Source: an uncultured Bacteroidia bacterium (GTDB lineage: Bacteria; Bacteroidota; Bacteroidia; Bacteroidales; UBA932). Taken from it: DNA of 42,047 nt. The stretch is from the NCBI GenBank assembly GCA_902781705.1, contig CACZKE010000035.1, positions 1-42,047 of the forward strand. Direction: 5' to 3'. A program made the position numbers and the translations under genes. Each line of letters opens with the position of its first letter. Position 1 is the first letter of the stretch. The notes under the pieces were generated by a model that was not told the DNA's origin, did no database searches, and was given only the letters and a program-made list of their open reading frames with translations. Below, in pieces: positions 28,804 through 35,818 of this stretch.

Positions 28804-30658
28804 AATACACCTGTATTTCGTCCGTAAACAGCCACTCCTTCGTGCGGGTGGCGCGGTAGCGTATGTACCGTGCGTCACGGCCGACGGGAGCGCCGTAAGG
28901 CACGTACAGCCCGTCGGGGTTCTCGCCCACGAGGTCGGAGACGGTCGTAAAGGTCTCACCGTCCGTAGAGATGTCGATCCGGACACGCTTGGGCTGGTAG
29001 ATACCGGCTGACGGGTGCGCCAGGAAGGTCGCGGTCACGTAATGGACCGGACGGACGGCGCCCAGGTCGATGGTGACGTCCACGTCGGACAGGAATCCCT
29101 GCCAGTTGCCACCGTAGGACCAGCCGCCCTGACGGCCGTCCACAAGGGCTGATGCCCGGCCGGCCGGATAATTCCGATGCCAGGGCGTCGCATAGGTAAC
29201 AGCGGCGCCAAGAGCCAGGTGGTCCGTCCGGAGGTTGCATTCCGGACGTTCCCCTACTTCCTCTTCCAACTTGAAGGTATGGTAGCCGCGTTCGCGCAAG
29301 CCGGCAGCCATGGCTGTGGCCCGTTCGCGGAAATCGTCGGAATCCTTGACCGAGAGCGGGCTCCAGCCGATTTCGGCAATCGCGAAAATGCGCGGATAGA
29401 GCATGTATTCCGTATGATCGGGCGTCGGGATCAGTTCGTGCCAGAGGTTGCCCTGGACTCCCAGGAGGTGCTCCAGTTTGTCCGCCGGCATGCCTGCCGC
29501 CGGGTCATAGACGTAGATGCTGTCGATGGGAAGGTAACCGCCGAAGCCCTCCGGTTCGAAGATGGGCGCATCCTGGGCCTTGTCCAGGTAGCAGCGGTTG
29601 CCAGGCGTCATCACGGCATCGTGGCCTTCCTTCAGGGCCTGCCGGCCGCCGTCGGTTCCCCGCCACGACATCACCGTGGCGTTCGGGGAGAGGCCGCCCT
29701 CCAGGATTTCGTCCCAACCGATGAGTTTGCGCCCATGGGCATTGAGGTAGCGCTCAATCCGGCGCACGAGGTAACTCTGGAGTTCCTCGACGGTGGTAAG
29801 CCCTTCGTCGGCCATCCGTTTCCGGCAGTCCGGGCAATCCTTCCAGTCGCGCTTCCCCGCCTCGTCGCCGCCGATATGGATGTACTCGGAAGGGAACAGG
29901 TCCATCACCTCGTCCAGGACTTCCTCCAGGAACTTGAAGGTGGCTTCCTTCCCGGGGCAAAGGTCCTCGGAATCCGGGTTGCAGCCGATTTCCGGACAGG
30001 CATAGACCGTTTCCCGGGAATGGCCGGGCATCTCGATTTCGGGAACGACCGTCATGTGATGCGCCGCGGCATAGGCGACGATTTCCCGGGCGTCGTCCTG
30101 GGACAGGAAGCCGCCGTACGTGCCGCCATACCGGCTTCCGGTCGATGTCCACTCCCGCCAAGTGTCGCCAACGCGCCAAGCGCCTTTCTCCAGTTCCGGA
30201 TGGGACTTGATCTCCAGCCGCCAGCCGGCCGCATCGGTCAGATGCAGGTGCAGCACATTGAGCTTCACCTCGGAAAGGGCGTCTATCTGCTTGAGGATAA
30301 AGTCCTTGTCCCGGAAATGCCGGGAGATGTCCAGCATCGCCCCGCGCCAGGCGAACCGGGGATAGTCGATGATGACGCCGCAGTGATACGGCTTCTCCAG
30401 TTGCGCCAGCGTCGTCCGGGCCCGGTACACGCCCTCAGGCGTATTGGCCTCGATCAGCACCCGCTTGGGCGTGACGGTAATGCGGTAGGCCTCTTTCCGG
30501 GCGAAAGCCGGCAGTTGGGCGCTCCACTTGGTAAAGGCCCGCTTCCCTTCGGCGACTTCCACTTCCTTGGCCTGGGTGACGCCGTCGCCCATCTCATACG
30601 AAACGGGCGCCGGGAGAATCCCCAGCGCCGCAAGTAAAAGAGTAACAAGAACTTTCAT
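28802..30658 (-). CDS. GH20 beta-N-acetylhexosaminidase
   Basis: A 618-residue exported glycosidase. The signal peptide is MKVLVTLLLAALGILPAPVS. A GH20b-type N-terminal domain (about 20-95) is followed by the catalytic barrel starting PRFAWRGAMLDISRHF. The catalytic pair D265-E266 lies in HIGGDEAGKRDW, and LHLHLTDAAGWRLEI is also typical. The C-terminal about 140 residues look like a discoidin/F5-8 type carbohydrate-binding domain. It removes terminal GlcNAc or GalNAc from glycans, consistent with host mucin or peptidoglycan use. The start overlaps the stop of the DUF975 gene by 1 nt. The stop codon is supplied by a palindrome. Confidence 0.93.
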   Translation of the reverse strand: MKVLVTLLLAALGILPAPVSYEMGDGVTQAKEVEVAEGKRAFTKWSAQLPAFARKEAYRITVTPKRVLIEANTPEGVYRARTTLAQLEKPYHCGVIIDYPRFAWRGAMLDISRHFRDKDFILKQIDALSEVKLNVLHLHLTDAAGWRLEIKSHPELEKGAWRVGDTWREWTSTGSRYGGTYGGFLSQDDAREIVAYAAAHHMTVVPEIEMPGHSRETVYACPEIGCNPDSEDLCPGKEATFKFLEEVLDEVMDLFPSEYIHIGGDEAGKRDWKDCPDCRKRMADEGLTTVEELQSYLVRRIERYLNAHGRKLIGWDEILEGGLSPNATVMSWRGTDGGRQALKEGHDAVMTPGNRCYLDKAQDAPIFEPEGFGGYLPIDSIYVYDPAAGMPADKLEHLLGVQGNLWHELIPTPDHTEYMLYPRIFAIAEIGWSPLSVKDSDDFRERATAMAAGLRERGYHTFKLEEEVGERPECNLRTDHLALGAAVTYATPWHRNYPAGRASALVDGRQGGWSYGGNWQGFLSDVDVTIDLGAVRPVHYVTATFLAHPSAGIYQPKRVRIDISTDGETFTTVSDLVGENPDGLYVPYGAPVGRDARYIRYRATRTKEWLFTDEIQVY

Positions 30659-31374
30659 CAGATGAGGCCTCCGTTCAGTTCATAATCCGCCTTCACGTCT
30701 TCGTAGAAAGCGGCCGTGGCAGTCTGCATATACGGAGCCAGCCAGAGCAGGCCGATGCCGAGCGTAAAGATGCTCAGGAGGATCCAGCCGATGAAACTCA
30801 GGTACAGCCAGAACAGGTCGAACTTGTGGCCTTTCATCATGGCGCGGCTCCGGTCGATGGCCTCGTTCGCGGTCAGTTCCGGATTCTCCTCCAGGATATA
30901 GGGCGTCATCGCGTAGGAGAAGGACTTGACGATACCGGGAATGATGAAAAGAAGCATCCACAGGACGATGAACAGGCTCATCAGGAACATGCCCCAGACC
31001 TTGTGCAGATAGCCCCGGAACGAGACTTCGAACATGTTGGATGTCAAGCGGTCATCGCCGTTACGGAGCAGCAGGAGGAAGGCCACCGCAAAGCCGACGG
31101 ACAGGACGTTATACAGGAAAATCCGCAGCAGGGAACCCAGGGAGCTCCAGGAGCTGAGGGAGGAGTAGGCATCCATCACGCCGGCCAGGTCACCGGCCGC
31201 CGCCATCGCGGCCACTTCCGCAGAGTCGAATGATCCGCTGAGGACCGGGACTTCCGTCGGGGCGATACAAAGCGTGGTGATGGCCATAAAAATGACCGTG
31301 GCGAGGACGGCCGGGGCCCAATGGCCCTTCAGGGCCGCCAGAGCCTCGTTCTTGTACTGGGTGTTCGTTTTCAT
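30658..31374 (-). CDS. DUF975 family membrane protein
   Basis: A 238-residue polytopic membrane protein starting MKTNTQYKNEALAALKGHWA. Hydrophobic segments lie at about 20-40, 80-105, 125-160 and 200-225. The central pattern FIIPGIVKSFSYAMTPYILEE followed by NEAIDRSRAMMKGHKFDLFW is typical of DUF975 (YciC-like) proteins, whose role is unknown. The ATG at 31374 marks where the conserved part begins. Confidence 0.85.
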   Translation of the reverse strand: MKTNTQYKNEALAALKGHWAPAVLATVIFMAITTLCIAPTEVPVLSGSFDSAEVAAMAAAGDLAGVMDAYSSLSSWSSLGSLLRIFLYNVLSVGFAVAFLLLLRNGDDRLTSNMFEVSFRGYLHKVWGMFLMSLFIVLWMLLFIIPGIVKSFSYAMTPYILEENPELTANEAIDRSRAMMKGHKFDLFWLYLSFIGWILLSIFTLGIGLLWLAPYMQTATAAFYEDVKADYELNGGLI

Positions 31375-31387
31375 ATCGGAAAGCGGA

Positions 31388-32158
31388 TTAATAGATTTCG
31401 GTGACGTGGATAACGAGGTCATCGACACAGCAATACAGCGGCATGTCGTCGCGGTTGGAAGAGAGATGGAAATCCAGCGCATCCACGGATCCAAGGCCGG
31501 AAAGGTCCACTTCGGTCCATTCCTTCAGGGGTTCGGTGCCGCTGATCAAGGCCACGGACTTCTCGCCCGTCTTGGCGGTTCCCTTGTATCCGGTGACCGT
31601 CAGGGTCAGATGATCGCCTGCACCGAAGGGGCCGCCGGCAAGGCCGGTCCCGAGCCGCGCCGCCTGGACGGTAGCCTGCACGTTCTGTACAAAGACCAGC
31701 GTGGGCGCGTTGGAAGACTGCTCATTGGGAACCGGGACAAGGACGGCATGCTCCGGCATCAGGGTCGCCGTGGTATCATGGAAAACGACATACCCGTAGG
31801 AGCCCTGGTTCCCGCCTTTGTCGAAGACCGCGAAATAGGAAGGCTTGCGGTCGGCGGCGGCCAGGGTGTCCACGCCGCGGCACAAAGCAAAGCCGCCCTG
31901 GAAGACATCGTCGTCAGAAAGTTTGGCGCACACGGAGATGCTGCCCGTCGTGAAATACGGATACGCGGCGACCGTATCCTTGCCTTCATTGAAAAACTGG
32001 TTCACGAAAGATTCCCATTCATAGGGATTTGCCGGCTCAAAGGCGAGACGGGCATGGCCGTCGTACTTGCTCTGGCCATCCAGGCCGGAGAAGCAGGATA
32101 CCGCTGCAAGAGCGATGGCGCCCAAAAAGGCGCCTCTGATGATCATTTTCTTAAACAT
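31388..32158 (-). CDS. DUF4465-like lipoprotein
   Basis: A 256-residue predicted lipoprotein. The signal peptide (MFKKMIIRGAFLGAIALAAV) ends at a lipobox cysteine (AAVSC, Cys22). The mature part is beta-rich, with YEWESFVNQFFNEG near the start and LYCCVDDLVIHVTEIY at the end, as remembered for DUF4465 proteins, which often bind or sense carbohydrate in gut Bacteroidales. Its -7 element (32163-32170) ends 4 nt before the ATG. Confidence 0.75.
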   Translation of the reverse strand: MFKKMIIRGAFLGAIALAAVSCFSGLDGQSKYDGHARLAFEPANPYEWESFVNQFFNEGKDTVAAYPYFTTGSISVCAKLSDDDVFQGGFALCRGVDTLAAADRKPSYFAVFDKGGNQGSYGYVVFHDTTATLMPEHAVLVPVPNEQSSNAPTLVFVQNVQATVQAARLGTGLAGGPFGAGDHLTLTVTGYKGTAKTGEKSVALISGTEPLKEWTEVDLSGLGSVDALDFHLSSNRDDMPLYCCVDDLVIHVTEIY

Positions 32159-32162
32159 ATTA

Positions 32163-32190
32163 CAAAACTACGCAATTTTTTGTAAATTTG
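32163..32190. promoter_or_regulatory. Back-to-back promoters of the DUF4465 lipoprotein and LemA genes
   Basis: The minus strand has TAGTTTTG (32170-32163) for the lipoprotein gene and the plus strand TAAATTTG (32183-32190) for the LemA gene. They are separated by only 12 bp, so both cannot easily be occupied at once. The lipoprotein message would have a leader of about 2 nt. Confidence 0.55.
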
Positions 32191-32215
32191 TTCGATTGAC
32201 AAAACTTATTGCACT

Positions 32216-32767
32216 ATGTCCACTACCCTCATCGCCATCCTTGTCATCGCGGCCCTCCTTGTTCTCTGGGGCATTTCCGTCCAGAACAAGCTCGTGCAGG
32301 CCGACGAACTGTGCAACAACGCCCTCAAGCAGATCAACGTCCAGCAGGTAAGCCGTTACGACGCCCTCCAGGCCATCGTCAAGCTTACCCGCGAATACGC
32401 ATCCTACGAGGCCGACACGCTGGAGAAGGTCATCGCCCAGCGCAAGATCACCGCTTCCGCGAACCCCACCGTGGAGGAAATCAACGCCAACGAGAAGGCC
32501 CTCCAGGAAGTGAGCGCGAAACTCATCGCCATCGCCGAGCAGTATCCCGACCTCAAGGCCAACCAGAACTACCAGCAGGCCATGGCGGACATCAAGTCCT
32601 ACGAAGAGAACGTCCGCCTCGCCCGCATGACCTTCAACGACACCGTCACCCGGTTCAACAACCAGGTCCGTATGTTCCCGGGCTCCGTGGTGGCCGGCAT
32701 CCTCGGATTCGCCAAGCGCGACTACCTCGCCGAGGATACCTCCAAGAAGGACTATCCCGTCATTTAA
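32216..32767 (+). CDS. lemA: LemA family protein
   Basis: A 183-residue membrane-anchored protein. The N-terminal TM is at about 5-22 (LIAILVIAALLVLWGISVQN), then a long helical domain with the family pattern VSRYDALQAIVKLTREYASY and, at the end, RFNNQVRMFPGSVVAGILGF. LemA proteins have no settled biochemical role; in many genomes they accompany a DUF2207 or TPM protein, as here (3-nt gap). Confidence 0.92.
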   Translation: MSTTLIAILVIAALLVLWGISVQNKLVQADELCNNALKQINVQQVSRYDALQAIVKLTREYASYEADTLEKVIAQRKITASANPTVEEINANEKALQEVSAKLIAIAEQYPDLKANQNYQQAMADIKSYEENVRLARMTFNDTVTRFNNQVRMFPGSVVAGILGFAKRDYLAEDTSKKDYPVI

Positions 32768-32770
32768 GCG

Positions 32771-34435
32771 ATGAGACGCATCCTTCTCTGCGTGCTGGCG
32801 GTTTTCGCCGGCACTTTCGCCGTCCATGCCCAGCAACTGCGGGACATGGACATCCGGGTGGTCCTTCAGCATGATGGATCGGCCCGGATCACCCAGATCT
32901 GGGATGCCACCGTCGTGGACGGGACGGAGATGTACATCCCCATCTCCAACCTCGGGGAAATGACCGTCAGTGACCTGGCAGTCAGCGAGAACGGACAGGC
33001 TTACATCAACGAAGGACGGGACTGGGACGTGGACCGTTCCCTGGACGGCAAGGCCGGCCGCTGCGGCATCATCGACAAGCACAACGGCGTGGAACTGTGC
33101 TGGGGAAAGACCTCGTACGGTCCCCACGTATGGACCGTGGAATATACCGTCACCGGTCTGGTCCAGTCCTTTACCGACGCGGACGGATTCAATTTCATGT
33201 TCGTGAACCCGGGCTTCGACGCGCCGGCGCAGCATGTGAAAGTGACGATCCTCAATGATACCGGCGGTCCGGAATGGACCTACGACAACACCCTCGTCTG
33301 GGGATTCGGCTCCTACGGAGACATCGAGGTCGTGAGCGGAGCCATCGTCTATGAATCCTCCGAACCGTACTCCCGCCAGAGTTCCTGCATCGCCCTCGTG
33401 CGCTTCGAAAAGGGCCTGTTTGCCCCGACGGTCAGCCGGAACATGACCTTCGACGAACTCAAGGATAGGGCCCTGGAGGACAGTTCGTATGGGCAGAACG
33501 GTATTTTCGAGCAGGTTTTCCTGGGGCTTTTCGCCCTTCTGTTCGGCGGAGGCATCATTATGATCATCAGCGGAATCGTCTTGAGCGCCCTGGGCTACAA
33601 GTACAAGAAGTCCATGTACGGGAAGACCAAGATCACGGAATGGTGGCGGGAGGCCCCGATGGGCGGGAATCTCTTCGCCTCGTCCTTCGTACTGGACAAC
33701 GGCTGGCGCTTCCCTTCCGGGCAGTCTTCCTCCAAGGGCCTGATCGGCGCCTTCTTCCTCCGCTGGATCCTGGACGGGAAAGTAAAGGTCCAGGCCGATC
33801 CGGATAACGCCAAGCGCGTGAACCTGGACTTCTCCCGGGAGCCGGACATCCGGGACGACGTGGAACTCGCCCTCTACAACATGGCCCGGGAAGCCAGCGG
33901 CAGCAATTATCTCCTGGAATCCGGCGAATTCGAGAGATGGTCCGAACGGAACTTCAAGAAGATGACCGCCTGGCCGCTCCGCGCGAAAGCCCGCGGCCAA
34001 GGATTCATGCAGGACCACCGGTATTTCCGCCATGGCACCACGACCAACGACGACGGAGCCCGCGAAGCCTGTCATGTGGTCGAGTTCAAGAACTTCCTGA
34101 ACGATTTCACGCTCTCCAAGGAACGCACGGCGAACGAAGTGGGTCTCTGGAAGGACTATCTCGTCTTTGCCCAACTGTACGGCATCGCGGACAAGGTGGC
34201 CTCCCAGTTCCAGAAACTCTATCCCAAGGAGTTCCAGGAAGTGGCCCAGTCCGTGGGCGTGGATCCGAACGTGATGATGCGCACCATCCGGGTGAACAAC
34301 AACATGTCAGCATCGGCCATCAACCGGGCCGTTTCCAAGCAACAGGCCGGCAGCATCCGCGGCACCGGCGGCCACACCTCCTTCGGCGGAGGCGGCGGCT
34401 TCTCCGGTGGCGGTTTCGGCGGTGGAGGACGCTAG
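32771..34435 (+). CDS. DUF2207 membrane protein
   Basis: A 554-residue protein: signal peptide MRRILLCVLAVFAGTFAVHA, an exported beta-rich DUF2207 domain (QLRDMDIRVVLQHDGSARIT onward), a TM at about 248-275, and a cytoplasmic part (about 280-520). A glycine-rich tail (FGGGGGFSGGGFGGGGR) is typical of the family. Partner of the LemA gene. It ends at 34435 in a CTAG shared with the stop of the convergent aldehyde dehydrogenase gene: TAG on each strand overlaps. Confidence 0.88.
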   Translation: MRRILLCVLAVFAGTFAVHAQQLRDMDIRVVLQHDGSARITQIWDATVVDGTEMYIPISNLGEMTVSDLAVSENGQAYINEGRDWDVDRSLDGKAGRCGIIDKHNGVELCWGKTSYGPHVWTVEYTVTGLVQSFTDADGFNFMFVNPGFDAPAQHVKVTILNDTGGPEWTYDNTLVWGFGSYGDIEVVSGAIVYESSEPYSRQSSCIALVRFEKGLFAPTVSRNMTFDELKDRALEDSSYGQNGIFEQVFLGLFALLFGGGIIMIISGIVLSALGYKYKKSMYGKTKITEWWREAPMGGNLFASSFVLDNGWRFPSGQSSSKGLIGAFFLRWILDGKVKVQADPDNAKRVNLDFSREPDIRDDVELALYNMAREASGSNYLLESGEFERWSERNFKKMTAWPLRAKARGQGFMQDHRYFRHGTTTNDDGAREACHVVEFKNFLNDFTLSKERTANEVGLWKDYLVFAQLYGIADKVASQFQKLYPKEFQEVAQSVGVDPNVMMRTIRVNNNMSASAINRAVSKQQAGSIRGTGGHTSFGGGGGFSGGGFGGGGR

Positions 34436-35814
34436 AGCATCTTCTTCACCAATCCGAACAGTTTATAGGGCATGTAACGGAATTTGAGATCGATCCCCGT
34501 GGAGGTCTGCAGGACGGAACGCTCGTGACTGAATGCCAGGAACGAGCGTTCGTCGTGATAGGAGCCCATGCCGGAATTGCCCACGCCGCCGAAGGGGATC
34601 TTCGGGTTGGCGATATGCATGATGACGTCGTTGATGCAGGCGCCGCCGGAGGTGGTCCGGCCGACGAGGTCCCAGCCATCTTCGGGCTTGCCGAAGTAGT
34701 AGAAGGCCAGGGGTTTCTCACGCGCATTGACAAAGTCCGCGACCTCGTCCAGTTCCTTGAAAGTGAGGATCGGGAAGATGGGGCCGAAGATCTCTTCCTG
34801 CATGACGGGCGCATCGGGCGAAACGCCGTCCAGGAGGGTGGGCTCGATCCAGCGCTTCTCCCGGTCGGAGCGGCCGCCGGCGAGGACGGTTCCGTCCTTG
34901 AAATAGCCCACGAGGCGGTCGAAGGCCGAATCCCTGACGATATGGACAAAGTAGTCCGAGTGCTCGGTCCCGTCGGGATACAGGCCGGCGAGTTCTCGTT
35001 TGAAGGCCTCCACGAAGGCGTCCTTGATGTCCTCGTGCAGGAACAGGTAGTCCGGGGCGATGCAGGTCTGGCCGCTGTTGAGGCACTTGCCCCAGGCGAT
35101 ACGCCGGGCGGCAATGGTCAGGTCCGCCTCCTTGTCCACGATACACGGGCTCTTGCCGCCGAGTTCCAGGACCATGGGCGTCAGGTACTTCGCCTGGGCC
35201 TCCATGGCAATCTTCCCGAGGGACGGGCTGCCGGTCAGGAACACAAGGTCATAGCGGTGCTTGAACAGTTCCGTGTTCACCGTGCGGTTTCCCTGGACCA
35301 CGGCCACGAAATCCTCTTCGAAGGTATCTTTCACGAATTCTTCCAGTACCTTGGACACCGTGGGAACATAGGGCGACGGCTTCAAAATGGCCGTACAGCC
35401 CGCCGAGATGGCGCCCACGAGCGGGTTCAGCAGCAACTGGACCGGGTAGTTCCAGGGCGACACGATGAGCGTGCAGCCCAACGGCTCCCGGACGATGTAG
35501 GAGGCCGACGGCATCACGGACACCGAGGAGGGAACCCGGCGCCGGCGGGCCCATCGGCCCACCTTCCGGGCTGCTTCCCGGATCTCTCCGTAAATGATGC
35601 CGATTTCGGTCATGTAGGCCTCCTCATAACTCTTGTGAAGGTCCGTCCACAGGGCGTCGCAGAGGGGCTTTTCCCACTTCTTGAGACCTTCGTTGAACTG
35701 GAGGAGTTGGAACCGGCGCCAGTCCACGTCGCGCGTGACGCCGGTCGCGAAGAACGCCCGCTGCCTGCGGACCAGTTCTTCGATTCTTTCGGGGGTGGTG
35801 TTTTCGAGTCCCAT
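34432..35814 (-). CDS. Aldehyde dehydrogenase (class 3 type)
   Basis: A 460-residue NAD(P)-dependent enzyme that oxidises aldehydes to acids. Visible are the SPWNYPVQLLLNPLVGAISA region (118-138), KPSPYVP, TGSPSLGKI (194-202), the catalytic E217 in LELGGKSP and C251 in NSGQTCIAPDY. The length and the C-terminal SGMGSYHDERSF match the class 3/fatty aldehyde type, though without an obvious membrane anchor. It starts 4 nt downstream of the UvrA-like gene's stop. Confidence 0.93.
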   Translation of the reverse strand: MGLENTTPERIEELVRRQRAFFATGVTRDVDWRRFQLLQFNEGLKKWEKPLCDALWTDLHKSYEEAYMTEIGIIYGEIREAARKVGRWARRRRVPSSVSVMPSASYIVREPLGCTLIVSPWNYPVQLLLNPLVGAISAGCTAILKPSPYVPTVSKVLEEFVKDTFEEDFVAVVQGNRTVNTELFKHRYDLVFLTGSPSLGKIAMEAQAKYLTPMVLELGGKSPCIVDKEADLTIAARRIAWGKCLNSGQTCIAPDYLFLHEDIKDAFVEAFKRELAGLYPDGTEHSDYFVHIVRDSAFDRLVGYFKDGTVLAGGRSDREKRWIEPTLLDGVSPDAPVMQEEIFGPIFPILTFKELDEVADFVNAREKPLAFYYFGKPEDGWDLVGRTTSGGACINDVIMHIANPKIPFGGVGNSGMGSYHDERSFLAFSHERSVLQTSTGIDLKFRYMPYKLFGLVKKML

Positions 35815-35818
35815 AATG

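Noticed and set aside
32168-34174. Long minus-strand frame opposite LemA and DUF2207
   Set aside because: Antisense to two recognisable genes; no start context or motif.
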